NCBI RefSeq assembly: GCF_014197435.1
Contig: NZ_JACIFP010000001.1
Coordinates: 3,038,001-3,102,000 of the forward strand
From: Gordonia humi
Lineage (GTDB): Bacteria > Actinomycetota > Actinomycetes > Mycobacteriales > Mycobacteriaceae
Direction: 5' to 3'
DNA length: 64,000 nucleotides
The notes beneath the pieces were generated by a model. It was not told where the DNA came from, did no database searches, and saw nothing but the letters and a program-made list of their open reading frames with translations. Positions 1 through 8,991 of this stretch are shown piece after piece (position 1 is the first letter of the stretch; every line of letters starts with the position of its first letter). A program made the position numbers and the translations under genes.

Positions 1-2171
1 GCGTCCATCACCTGGTTCCAGGCGGCGACGAAGTCCTCCACGAACTTGCGGCCGGCGTCGTCGGCGCCGTAGACCTCGGCGAGGCCGCGCAGCTGCGAGT
101 TGGCGCCGAACACGAGGTCGGCGCGCGTGCCGGTCCACTTCTGCACACCGTCGGCCCCGGTACCGATGAACGTGCCGTCGGCCTGTTCGGTCCAGGTGGT
201 GTCCATGTCGAGCAGATTCGCGAAGAAGTCGTTCGACAGCACGCCCGGCCGATCGGTGAGCACACCGTGCGACGAGTCGCCGTGGTTGGCGCCGAGCACG
301 CGGAGGCCACCGATGAGGGCGGTCATCTGCGGCGGCGTCAGCTGCAGCAGGTAGGCGCGGTCGACGAGCAGGTACTCCGCGGGCGTGTCGACGCCGTCGG
401 CGACGAAGTTGCGGAATCCGTCCCAGCGCGGCTCCATCTCGGTGAACGACTCGACGTCGGTCTGCTCCTGCGTCGCGTCGCCGCGACCCAGGTTCACCGG
501 CACGGTGACGGCGTGGCCTGCGTCGCGCGCCGCCTGTTCGATCGCCGCGGCGCCGCCGATCACGATGATGTCGGCGATCGAGACGTTCGCCTCCGAGGCC
601 GCGTTGAACTCCTCCGCGATGGTCTCCAGGACCGGCAGCACCTGGGCCAGCGCCTGCGGATCATTGACCGTCCAGTCGCGCTGCGGTTCCAGACGCACCC
701 GGGCGCCGTTCGCGCCGCCCCGCTTGTCGCTGCCGCGGAACGACGCGGCCGAGGCCCACGCGGTCGAGACGAGCTGGCCGACGGTCAGGCCGGAGGCGAG
801 GATACGACGCTTGAGCTCGGCGACATCGGTCTCCCGCGGCGAAGGTCCGGCGGGCGCGTCGACGACGTCCTGCCAGATCAGCTTCTCCTCGGGGACCTCG
901 GGGCCGTGGTAGCGGGCCAGCGGTCCCATGTCGCGGTGCGTGAGCTTGAACCAGGCGCGGGCGAAGGCGTCGGCGAACTCGCGCGGGTTGTCCAGGAAGC
1001 GGCGTGAGATCTTCTCGTAGATCGGATCGGTGCGCAGCGCGATGTCGGTGGTCAGCATCATCGGCTGGTGACGCTTGTCCGGATCCGCCGCGTCGGGGAC
1101 GCTGGTCGCGCCGGCGTTGTCCTTCGGGCGCCACTGGGTCGCACCGGCGGGACCGGTGTACGTCTCCCATTCGTAGCCGAACAGGGTCCAGAAGAAGTTG
1201 TTGTCCCAGGTGATCGGGGTGCTGTTCCACGCGCCCTCGATGCCCGAGCTGATCGCGTCGACGCCCTTGCCGGACTTGTAATCGCCCTTCCAGCCGATGC
1301 CCATCTGCGCCATCGGGGCACCCTCGGGAGCCTCGCCGACGTTGTCGGCCGGTCCGGCGCCGTGCGTCTTGCCGAACGTGTGTCCGCCGGCGATGAGCGC
1401 GACGGTCTCCTCGTCGTTCATCGCCATCCGCTTGAACGTCTCGCGGATGTCCACCGCTGCTGCCATTGGATCCGGATTGCCGTTCGGGCCTTCGGGATTG
1501 ACATAGATCAGACCCATCTGGACAGCGGCCAACGGGTTCGCCAGATCGCGCTCACCGCTGTAACGCTCGTCGCCGAGCCACACCTTCTCCGGGCCCCAGT
1601 AGCTCTCTTCGGGCTCCCACTTGTCGGGGCGTCCGCCCGCGAAACCGAAGGTCTCGAACCCCATCGCCTCGAGGGCCACATTGCCCGCGAGGACGATCAG
1701 GTCGGCCCAGGAGAGCTTGGCGCCGTACTTCTTCTTGATCGGCCACAGCAGGCGGCGCGCACGGTCGAGACCGGCGTTGTCCGGCCAGCTGTTCAGCGGC
1801 GCGAACCGCTGCATGCCGTGACCGGCGCCGCCACGACCGTCGGCCACCCGGTAGGTTCCGGCCGCGTGCCAGGCCATGCGGATGAACAGGGGACCGTAAT
1901 TGCCGTAGTCGGCGGGCCACCAGTCCCGGGAGTCGGTCAACAGTGCCTCGAGGTCGGCCTTCACCGCGGGGAAGTCGAGTGAATCGAACGCGGCCGGATA
2001 GTCGAAACCCGCACCGTTCGGGTCGCCTTCGGCGGGGTTCTCGGCGAGCAGCTTGAGGTTGAGCTGGCCGGGCCACCAGTCACGGTTGCCGCCGCCGGCC
2101 GTTGGGGGCTCCATCTGGCCGGCGTGCATCGGGCAACCGGAGGCTTCCTGGGGTTTCTGCGGATCGGTCAC
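1..2171 (-). CDS. katG: Catalase-peroxidase KatG (C-terminus cut by window edge)
   Basis: Heme enzyme that dismutates hydrogen peroxide and also acts as a peroxidase. The visible 723 residues cover almost the whole protein; the last few (family length about 740) lie beyond base 1. The distal heme pocket [11 protein letters not shown] gives Arg98, Trp101 and His102. The residues of the Met-Tyr-Trp cross-link typical of bifunctional KatG are present: Trp101, the Tyr in [10 protein letters not shown] and the Met in FKRMAMND. The start is a GTG at 2169-2171, preceded by GAAGGA, giving the N-terminus [10 protein letters not shown]. It lies 70 bases downstream of furA on the same strand, the usual furA-katG arrangement of mycobacteria and relatives, so peroxide and iron control through FurA is expected. 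Confidence 0.97.
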   Translation of the reverse strand, partial: MTDPQKPQEASGCPMHAGQMEPPTAGGGNRDWWPGQLNLKLLAENPAEGDPNGAGFDYPAAFDSLDFPAVKADLEALLTDSRDWWPADYGNYGPLFIRMAWHAAGTYRVADGRGGAGHGMQRFAPLNSWPDNAGLDRARRLLWPIKKKYGAKLSWADLIVLAGNVALEAMGFETFGFAGGRPDKWEPEESYWGPEKVWLGDERYSGERDLANPLAAVQMGLIYVNPEGPNGNPDPMAAAVDIRETFKRMAMNDEETVALIAGGHTFGKTHGAGPADNVGEAPEGAPMAQMGIGWKGDYKSGKGVDAISSGIEGAWNSTPITWDNNFFWTLFGYEWETYTGPAGATQWRPKDNAGATSVPDAADPDKRHQPMMLTTDIALRTDPIYEKISRRFLDNPREFADAFARAWFKLTHRDMGPLARYHGPEVPEEKLIWQDVVDAPAGPSPRETDVAELKRRILASGLTVGQLVSTAWASAASFRGSDKRGGANGARVRLEPQRDWTVNDPQALAQVLPVLETIAEEFNAASEANVSIADIIVIGGAAAIEQAARDAGHAVTVPVNLGRGDATQEQTDVESFTEMEPRWDGFRNFVADGVDTPAEYLLVDRAYLLQLTPPQMTALIGGLRVLGANHGDSSHGVLTDRPGVLSNDFFANLLDMDTTWTEQADGTFIGTGADGVQKWTGTRADLVFGANSQLRGLAEVYGADDAGRKFVEDFVAAWNQVMD

Positions 2172-2241
2172 TGGGTTTCCTTCGTTAGTGGGCTGGATCG
2201 AGGTACAGATGTGGAGCTGTCGGGTCGATTCGCCGCGCGTG

Positions 2242-2667
2242 CTACCGCTGGTGCGCAGCGCAGTCGGGGCAGGTGCCCCAGTAGACGACTTCGGCCTCGT
2301 CGATGACGAAACCGTGGTCGTCGGAGGCGTCCAGGCACGGTGCCGCTCCGACGGCACAGTCGACGTCGACGACCTTGTCGCAGTACCGGCATACCAGGTG
2401 ATGATGATTGTCTGTGACCCGTGTCTCATACAGAGACACGTGCCCGGACGGCTGGATGCGCCGGAGGAGACCGGCTTCGGTCAGTGCGCGAAGCACGTCG
2501 TAGACCGCCTGTCGTGACACCCCGTCCAACAGTTCTCGGACGCTCGACAGGATGGTCTCCGTGTCGCCGTGCGGATGGGCGTCGACTGCTTCCAAGACGG
2601 CCAGTCGCGGTCTGGTCACCCGCAGGCCCGCCGCCCGGATGGCTGCGCTGTGCGTGTCTGTGACCAT
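2242..2667 (-). CDS. furA: Fur-family regulator FurA
   Basis: A 141-residue metal- and redox-responsive repressor of the Fur family, normally the local regulator of katG. An N-terminal winged helix ([22 protein letters not shown]) is followed by the dimerisation and metal region with [11 protein letters not shown] and a second WGTCPDC pair, so both CxxC-type zinc motifs are present. The start MVTDTHSAA was chosen because Fur homology begins at once after it; codons upstream in this frame lie inside the neighbouring gene. It starts 7 bases after the phosphotriesterase-like stop and is followed by katG. An inverted repeat just upstream is a likely autoregulatory site. Confidence 0.93.
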   Translation of the reverse strand: MVTDTHSAAIRAAGLRVTRPRLAVLEAVDAHPHGDTETILSSVRELLDGVSRQAVYDVLRALTEAGLLRRIQPSGHVSLYETRVTDNHHHLVCRYCDKVVDVDCAVGAAPCLDASDDHGFVIDEAEVVYWGTCPDCAAHQR

Positions 2668-2674
2668 GACTCGA

Positions 2675-3709
2675 TCATGCCCTCTTTTCTGGACTGAATC
2701 CAGTCTTTTCGGAAAGAAGTCGAATCGGCTCCACCGCGGCGACCTCTCCGGGGCACAGCAGGCGGTGGGGCACACCGCGCAGCATCGAGGAGATCGCAGA
2801 CTCGGACACACCGCGTCTGCGCAGGTCGGGCAGGACGCGACCGGTCACCTGGAAATAGTTCCAATCGTCGGCCAACACGTCCATCGCAGTCTGATCGAAC
2901 CAGTCGCTGTAGCAGAACGCGTCCTGTGAGAGCACCATGCGATCGCTGTATCCGCGGTCGGCCAGGGCCACGATCGTCTCGATTCGATCCTGATGGGGCA
3001 GAAGGACACTCAACCCGAATCGGTCCATGCCGAGCACCGACCCCGCATCGGCCAGCCGCATCAGATAGTCCAGATCGGTGGTGTCGCCGCTGTGCGCCAG
3101 CACCACCCGGGTCAGGTCGACGCCCTCCTCGGCGAGCACCCGCTGGGCCACCAGCCCGGACCGCGTGTGCGGATTGGTGTGGACCACCACCGGCAGACCG
3201 GTCGCCGCCGCGACCCTGCCCACCGAGCGCATCACCCGCTCGACGCCGCCGGTGAGTCCTTCGGCTTCGATGACGCACACCAGGAACCCCGCCCTGATCG
3301 ACGTCGAGCCGATGCCCTCGGTGATGTCCCGCGTGAAGAGCGCGTCGAGGGGCTCCGGGGTGTTCAGGCCGAGACCCGGACCGGTGTAGTGCATCTGGAA
3401 CGGCAGATCGTTGAAGGTGAAGAAGCCCGTGGCCGCGACGATGTTGAGGTCCACCTGCTCGGCGACCCGCGCGACCCGTTCGATGTTCCGTCCGATGCCC
3501 AGGACCGAGACGTCCATGATGGTGTCGATGCCGGAGTCCTTCAGCCGGCGCAGGGTCGCCACGGCGTGCTCGATCTCGGCGTCCTCGTCCCACTCCGGAA
3601 GATAGTTCAGGCGAAAGTCCTCCTGGACGACGAAGACGTGCTCGTGAGTGAGCACCGCCCCCAGATGATCCGCGCCGATGCTGCCGGCGACGGTCTCGAT
3701 GCGCTCCAT
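2675..3709 (-). CDS. Phosphotriesterase/lactonase-like amidohydrolase lacking the bridging lysine
   Basis: A 344-residue TIM-barrel protein of the PTE/PLL family, close in overall sequence to mycobacterial lactonase-type phosphotriesterases. Metal ligands seen are His22 and His24 (THEH), His177 (VVVHTN), His206 (LAHSGD) and Asp263 (LSQDAF). The carbamylated lysine that bridges the two metals in this family should fall in the motif AGFLKC; here it reads AGFLVC, with Val144. A mononuclear or altered metal site is therefore expected, and lactonase or phosphotriesterase activity cannot be assumed. The start MERIETV was preferred over an upstream in-frame start because GAGAGG precedes it. It ends 7 bases before furA on the same strand. 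Confidence 0.85.
   Translation of the reverse strand: MERIETVAGSIGADHLGAVLTHEHVFVVQEDFRLNYLPEWDEDAEIEHAVATLRRLKDSGIDTIMDVSVLGIGRNIERVARVAEQVDLNIVAATGFFTFNDLPFQMHYTGPGLGLNTPEPLDALFTRDITEGIGSTSIRAGFLVCVIEAEGLTGGVERVMRSVGRVAAATGLPVVVHTNPHTRSGLVAQRVLAEEGVDLTRVVLAHSGDTTDLDYLMRLADAGSVLGMDRFGLSVLLPHQDRIETIVALADRGYSDRMVLSQDAFCYSDWFDQTAMDVLADDWNYFQVTGRVLPDLRRRGVSESAISSMLRGVPHRLLCPGEVAAVEPIRLLSEKTGFSPEKRA
2692..2705. promoter_or_regulatory. Candidate FurA operator inside the upstream gene
   Basis: Perfect inverted repeat GACTG-AATC-CAGTC. Read toward furA it is followed by CCAGAAAAGAGGG about 25 bases before the furA ATG. This resembles the AT-rich FurA box upstream of mycobacterial furA, recalled from knowledge and not aligned here. 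It overlaps the last codons of the phosphotriesterase-like gene, so furA-katG probably has its own promoter. Confidence 0.5.
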
Positions 3710-3863
3710 ATGGCCTCTCGTCGGACCGGACCGCTCGGCGGGTCCGGCAACGCTCCTCACGCTAGTGCTCGGAGCACCCGCCGGTGGTCGAATCGGCCGG
3801 ACCTCTCAGGCGCACCACAGACCTCGGCACAGATCACACCGACGTGCCAGGGATGCTGGACGC

Positions 3864-4523
3864 ATGCATTCTCGATCGAGACCACTCGCCGCGGTGAGCG
3901 CGTTCGTCGTCCTGACGATCGCCGTCGCGATCATGAAGCGCCCCCTGTACCGAGACCGGATGATCACCCGCTGGCTGGTCGGGCACCGTCGCGGATGGCT
4001 GGTCGATCTCGCGCACGGGTATTCGACACTGCTCGGCCCGATCGTCGTCGCCGGGCTGGCCGCGGTGTGCGCGACGATCCTCGCGATTCGACGTCGCTCA
4101 GGGCGGACGGCGGCGGCGGTCCTGGCCGCCGTGTGGGGGTCGATGACGCTCGCCGAGATCGTGTCGGTCCTCGTCGAGCGCAGGCGGCCGCCCGCCGAGA
4201 TCCAGCTCGACGGATTGGAGACGGCCGCATCGTCCTTCCCGTCGCTGCACACGACCGGGGTCACCGCACTGGTGCTGGTCGTCGCCCTGATCGCCGCGCC
4301 GCGTGATCGCGGGGCCGCTCGCACGGGCGTCCTGGTCGCGGCCGGACTCATCGCGCTCCTGGCCGCCGCGGCCCGCGTCGAACTGGGGATGTCGTGGACC
4401 TCGGACGCGGTCGGGGGCCTGCTGCTCGGTGCGGCCGCGGCCCAGATCGCGGCGCACGTTCTCGATCGACGCGCACCCGTCTCGATCACCGGCAGCGGTC
4501 GAGACGACGGGGCCGTGGCCTAA
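3864..4523 (+). CDS. PAP2-superfamily membrane protein, degenerate active site
   Basis: A 219-residue protein with about five hydrophobic segments and the general layout of PAP2 (type 2 phosphatidic acid) lipid phosphatases. Motif 2 is recognisable as SFPSLHTTG with His129. Motif 1 ends in RRRP but has serine where the conserved lysine belongs. Motif 3 reads RVELGMSWTSD, with Ser177 where the nucleophilic histidine (LGxHW) belongs. The fold is probably conserved while classical phosphatase chemistry is doubtful. The start ATG at 3864 gives MHSRSRPL and leads straight into the first membrane segment. It ends 9 bases before the Ser/Thr kinase gene. Confidence 0.7.
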   Translation: MHSRSRPLAAVSAFVVLTIAVAIMKRPLYRDRMITRWLVGHRRGWLVDLAHGYSTLLGPIVVAGLAAVCATILAIRRRSGRTAAAVLAAVWGSMTLAEIVSVLVERRRPPAEIQLDGLETAASSFPSLHTTGVTALVLVVALIAAPRDRGAARTGVLVAAGLIALLAAAARVELGMSWTSDAVGGLLLGAAAAQIAAHVLDRRAPVSITGSGRDDGAVA

Positions 4524-4532
4524 TCTGTACCC

Positions 4533-6512
4533 ATGTTCAGTCCAGGACAGGAGTTCGCCGGCTACCGTATCGTGCGTGTTCTGGGCGCAGGGGGCATGGG
4601 CGAGGTCTATCTCGCGCGGCATCCGCGGCTCCCGCGCGAGGACGCGCTGAAAGTCCTCCCCGCCGAGCTGACCGACGATCCCACCTACCGCGCTCGATTC
4701 ATCCGCGAGGCCGATCTGGCCGCGGGGCTGGACCACCCGAGCATCGTCAGCGTGTACGACCGCGGCGAGGACCGGGGGCAGCTCTGGATCACCATGAAGT
4801 ACATCCCCGGTTCGGACGCCAACGAACTGATGAAGCAGACGGGACCGTTCGCGCCGGGCGACGTCGTCGAGGTGATCACCGCCGTCGCCGACGCACTCGA
4901 CTATGCACACGGCAAAGGGCTGCTGCACCGCGATGTGAAACCCGCCAACATCCTGATCGACAGCAGCGACACCACGCGCAGCAAGGTGTACCTGACCGAC
5001 TTCGGCATCGCGCGGACCGTCGGAAACGAGACAGCGCTGACCGCGGCGAACCTCACGGTCGGCTCCATCCAGTACACCTCGCCCGAGCAGCTGCGCGGCG
5101 GCGATCTGAGCGGTCGCGCCGATCAGTACTCGTTGGCGTGCACGGCTTTTCGGTTGCTCACTGGGCGGGCACCGTACCCGGAGCGTAAACCGACGGAGAT
5201 CATCAACGCCCACCTGAACAACCCGATTCCGCGGGCGCGGGCCCTGCGGCCGGATCTGCCGCCCGAGGTCGACGCCGTACTGACCCGCGGAATGGACAAG
5301 ACAGCGGTCAACCGCTATCCGACCTGTCTGGACTTCGCCCGCGACCTCGGCGCCGCGCTGCACGCGGCGGAGACCCGACGGCCGACCTACCAGCCGACCA
5401 TGATCAATCCGGGACCGGTCGTCGGACCCGCCGCGGCTCCGCCGGTGCGGCCGCCGCAGCCGGCGCAGCGACCGCCCACGCCGCAGCCGGGCGCCGGACA
5501 GGCTCCTCCGGTCCAGCCTCCGCAGCGCCCGACCCAGCCCCTTCACGGGCAGGCCGACCAACCGCCCCACGGCGTGTCGTCCGCGACGCCGCAGTATCCG
5601 GCCGCTTCCTATCCGCCCGCCAGCTCCTATCCGCCCGCCAGCTCCTATCCGGCCGCCGCCGGCTATGCGGGCGCACCCGGGTACGGGAACCGGCCGCCGT
5701 ACGGCGGACCGCCGACTCCGCCGCCGGGCACGTCCGGTTCGGGTGGAGGCAGGGGCAGACAGATCGCGCTGATCGTCGGCGGCATCGTCGTCGTCGCGGC
5801 GCTCGCCGTCGGCACCGCGTTCACCGTGAACGCGCTCACCGGCGACGACGAGCCCACCGCGCACGGGCCGAGCACCACGACCTCGCAGACGGCGGCCACC
5901 TCCAGCACCACCGCGACGTCCACCACCGCGACGTCCACCACGGGCGACGCCCGCGTCGTCAACGGAGTGCCGACACAGTGCGTCAACGGTGCTCCGGCCG
6001 GCACACGCAGCATCAGCGCACTCCAGAGCGGCGACATCTCGATTCCGGCCGCGGTGATGCCGCGCGGCTGGCAGGCCGACTCGGGCACCCTGTTCCCATT
6101 CGTCACCGGAGCGGACGGCGTCGTGTTCCAGACCCCGCCCGCCGCCCGGACCTGGGTGGCGCAGATCGCCGTGGGAAGCCTGCCGTCGACGTTCCGATCC
6201 CAGACCGAGCCGATCGCCCGGAAGATGGTCGACTGTCTGTCGACGGGTCCGGGTTATGCGACGGTCCGGGTGGGTCCGGTGCGCTTCGGCGACGTGCGGA
6301 ACGGCAAGATGGAGGACCGGACCACCGACTACACCCTGGTCAATGCGCAGGTGCCCGTGCTGAACGGCCCGGCCGGTGTCACCGGTGACGAGATCGTCGT
6401 CGTGGTGATCGACTCCTCGCCGATGACGGTCGCCATCGGCATCAGCCCGACCGGCGACACGGTGACGAAGGCCGCGGTCGATCGGGCGGTGAACGGCCTG
6501 CGCGTCCGCTGA
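4533..6512 (+). CDS. Transmembrane Ser/Thr protein kinase (Pkn family)
   Basis: A 659-residue receptor-type eukaryotic-like kinase. The kinase domain occupies roughly residues 10-275: glycine loop LGAGGMGEVYLA, catalytic Lys40 (ALKVL), HRDVKPAN with Asp134, DFG in TDFGIA, and SPEQL in the activation segment. Residues about 290-405 form a Pro/Ala/Tyr-rich juxtamembrane linker with repeated YPPASS units. One membrane helix spans about 410-432, followed by a Thr/Ser-rich stalk (TATSTT repeats) and an extracellular domain of about 190 residues with two cysteines (TQCVNG and MVDCLS) that could form a disulfide, as in PknH-like sensor domains. No PASTA repeat is present. The ligand is unknown. Confidence 0.93.
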   Translation: MFSPGQEFAGYRIVRVLGAGGMGEVYLARHPRLPREDALKVLPAELTDDPTYRARFIREADLAAGLDHPSIVSVYDRGEDRGQLWITMKYIPGSDANELMKQTGPFAPGDVVEVITAVADALDYAHGKGLLHRDVKPANILIDSSDTTRSKVYLTDFGIARTVGNETALTAANLTVGSIQYTSPEQLRGGDLSGRADQYSLACTAFRLLTGRAPYPERKPTEIINAHLNNPIPRARALRPDLPPEVDAVLTRGMDKTAVNRYPTCLDFARDLGAALHAAETRRPTYQPTMINPGPVVGPAAAPPVRPPQPAQRPPTPQPGAGQAPPVQPPQRPTQPLHGQADQPPHGVSSATPQYPAASYPPASSYPPASSYPAAAGYAGAPGYGNRPPYGGPPTPPPGTSGSGGGRGRQIALIVGGIVVVAALAVGTAFTVNALTGDDEPTAHGPSTTTSQTAATSSTTATSTTATSTTGDARVVNGVPTQCVNGAPAGTRSISALQSGDISIPAAVMPRGWQADSGTLFPFVTGADGVVFQTPPAARTWVAQIAVGSLPSTFRSQTEPIARKMVDCLSTGPGYATVRVGPVRFGDVRNGKMEDRTTDYTLVNAQVPVLNGPAGVTGDEIVVVVIDSSPMTVAIGISPTGDTVTKAAVDRAVNGLRVR

Positions 6513-6555
6513 CGCGTGCGGACCCCGCCGGGCCCGGGCGTATTACAGTTCCCCC

Positions 6556-8919
6556 ATGGTGAACAGTGCTCCGGCCGCCGACCGTCACGACCGCATCCGA
6601 GTGACCGGCGCGCGGGTCAACAACCTGAAGGACGTCAGCGTCGAACTGCCGAAGCGGCGTCTGACGGTCTTCACCGGAGTGTCCGGGTCCGGAAAGAGCT
6701 CGCTGGTGTTCGGAACGATCGCGGCCGAGTCGCAGCGACTCATCAACGAGACCTACAGTGCGTTCGTCCAGGGCTTCATGCCGAGCCTCGGTCGTCCGGA
6801 CGTCGATCTGCTCGACGGCATCACGACGGCGATCATCGTCGATCAGGAGCGGATCGGCGGCAACCCGCGGTCGACCGTCGGCACGCTGACCGATGCGAAC
6901 GCCATGCTGCGCATCCTGTTCAGTCTACTGGGAACCCCGGCGGTGCCGTCGGCCAACGCGCTCTCGTTCAACGTGCCGTCGGTGCGCGGCGGCGGCGCGA
7001 TCTCGGTCGGCGGACGCAAGGCCACCAAGGCGACCTTCGAACGGCTCGGCGGGATGTGCCCGCGATGCGAGGGGATGGGCACGGTCTCCGACATCGACCT
7101 CACCCAGATCTACGACGCCACGAAGTCGTTGAACGAGGGCGCCATCACGATTCCGGGGTTCAGCTCCGACGGCTGGTACGGGCGCGTGTACGGCGGCTCC
7201 GGATTCTTCGACCCGGACAAGCCGATCGGCGAGTACACCGAGCGCGAGCGCGACGATCTGCTGTACAAGGAAGCCGTCAAGATCAAGGTCGACGGCATCA
7301 ACATCACGTACGAGGGCCTGATCCCGCGGATATCGAAATCGATGCTGTCCAAGGACATCGATTCGGTGCAGCCGCACGTGCGAGCCTTCATCGAGCGGGC
7401 CGTGGCCGCGCACGCCTGCCCCGACTGCGGCGGCACCCGCCTGGCCGAACACGCGCGGAACTGCCGGATCGGCGATGTCGGCCTCGCCGATGCGTGCGCG
7501 ATGCAGATCTCCGATCTGGCCGACTGGGTGGACGGCCTGGCGGAACCGACCGTCGCGCCGCTGCTGGACACCCTCGGCGCCACGCTCGCCTCGTTCGTCG
7601 AGATCGGTCTCGGTTACCTCGCGCTCGACCGTCCCACCGGAACGCTCTCGGGCGGCGAGGCGCAGCGCACCAAGATGATCCGACATCTCGGCTCGGCCCT
7701 CACCGATGTCACGTACGTCTTCGACGAGCCCAGCATCGGACTGCACCCGCACGACATCGAGCGGATGAACCAACTGCTGCTGCGGCTGCGGGACAAGGGC
7801 AACACGGTGCTCGTCGTGGAGCACAAACCGGAGACCATCGCCATCGCCGACCATGTCGTCGACCTCGGTCCACGAGCCGGATCGGCAGGCGGGCGGATCC
7901 AGTTCGAGGGCGACGTCGCCGGTCTCGTCGCATCCGACACCCTCACCGGACGCCATCTCGGGTACCGGAACGCGATCAAGGACTCCGTCCGCCGACCGTC
8001 GGGCGCCATCGAGATCCGCGGCGCGTCGGTGAACAACCTGAAGGCCGTCGACGTCGACGTCCCGCTCGGTGTACTCGTCGTGGTCACCGGAGTCGCCGGG
8101 TCGGGGAAGAGCTCCCTGATCCACGGGGCGATGCCCGCCGACGCCGACGTGGTGGTGATCGACCAGACCGCGATCCGCGGATCGCGCCGCAGCAACCCGG
8201 CGACGTACACCGGGCTGCTCGACCCGATTCGCAAGACCTTCGCCAGAGCCAACGGGGTCAAACCCGCCCTGTTCAGCGCCAACTCCGAGGGCGCGTGCCC
8301 CACCTGCAAGGGCAACGGCGTCATCTACACCGATCTGGCGACCATGGCGGGCGTCGCGACACGTTGTGACGACTGCGGCGGCAAGCGGTTCAACGCCGAC
8401 GTCCTCGAATTCCATGTCGGCGGACGCGATATCAGCGAGGTGCTCGCGATGTCGGTCGACGAGGCGCTCGACTTCTTCGCCGACGGGGACGCCCGCACCC
8501 CGGCCGCTCACAAGATCCTCGTCCGGCTCGCCGACGTCGGCCTGGGCTACCTCACCCTCGGTCAGCCGCTGACCACGCTGTCCGGCGGCGAACGCCAACG
8601 TATCAAGCTCGCGACGGCGATGGCCGAGAAGGCGTCGACCTACGTCCTCGACGAGCCGACCACGGGCCTGCACCTGGCCGATGTGGAGCAACTGCTCGGT
8701 CTCCTCGACCGCCTCGTCGACGGAGGGAGGTCCGTCATCGTGATCGAGCATCACCAGGCGGTCATGGCGCACGCCGACTGGATCATCGACGTCGGTCCCG
8801 GCGCCGGTCAGGACGGCGGCACGGTGGTCTTCGAGGGCACGCCGGCCGCATTGATCGCCGACGGATCGACGATCACCGGGCGGCATCTGGCCGAGTACAC
8901 GGACGCACGGGTCGAATAG
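6556..8919 (+). CDS. UvrA-like ABC ATPase (stand-alone UvrA paralogue)
   Basis: A 787-residue double-ATPase protein of the UvrA family. Walker A motifs are GVSGSGKSS near residue 41 and GVAGSGKSS in the second half. ABC signatures are TLSGGEAQR and TLSGGERQR; Walker B regions are VFDEPSIGLHP and VLDEPTTGLHL. Zinc-finger-type CxxC pairs occur at CPRCEG, CPDCGG, CPTCKG and CDDCGG. Genuine UvrA is about 950 residues, so this shorter form belongs to the class of UvrA-like proteins often tied to drug or DNA-damage tolerance (DrrC type). Whether it repairs DNA cannot be told from sequence. It starts 43 bases after the kinase gene and may be co-transcribed with it. Confidence 0.88.
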   Translation: MVNSAPAADRHDRIRVTGARVNNLKDVSVELPKRRLTVFTGVSGSGKSSLVFGTIAAESQRLINETYSAFVQGFMPSLGRPDVDLLDGITTAIIVDQERIGGNPRSTVGTLTDANAMLRILFSLLGTPAVPSANALSFNVPSVRGGGAISVGGRKATKATFERLGGMCPRCEGMGTVSDIDLTQIYDATKSLNEGAITIPGFSSDGWYGRVYGGSGFFDPDKPIGEYTERERDDLLYKEAVKIKVDGINITYEGLIPRISKSMLSKDIDSVQPHVRAFIERAVAAHACPDCGGTRLAEHARNCRIGDVGLADACAMQISDLADWVDGLAEPTVAPLLDTLGATLASFVEIGLGYLALDRPTGTLSGGEAQRTKMIRHLGSALTDVTYVFDEPSIGLHPHDIERMNQLLLRLRDKGNTVLVVEHKPETIAIADHVVDLGPRAGSAGGRIQFEGDVAGLVASDTLTGRHLGYRNAIKDSVRRPSGAIEIRGASVNNLKAVDVDVPLGVLVVVTGVAGSGKSSLIHGAMPADADVVVIDQTAIRGSRRSNPATYTGLLDPIRKTFARANGVKPALFSANSEGACPTCKGNGVIYTDLATMAGVATRCDDCGGKRFNADVLEFHVGGRDISEVLAMSVDEALDFFADGDARTPAAHKILVRLADVGLGYLTLGQPLTTLSGGERQRIKLATAMAEKASTYVLDEPTTGLHLADVEQLLGLLDRLVDGGRSVIVIEHHQAVMAHADWIIDVGPGAGQDGGTVVFEGTPAALIADGSTITGRHLAEYTDARVE

Positions 8920-8991
8920 GTCGGGCGAGGCGACCCGGACCCGCCGCCGTCCACGCGCGCCCCGCGGTCCGACCGTCTGCTTCGGGTCGTC

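Noticed and set aside
6925..8886. A 653-codon minus-strand frame opposite the UvrA-like gene
   Set aside because: Shadow frame; the plus-strand UvrA-like motifs are complete.
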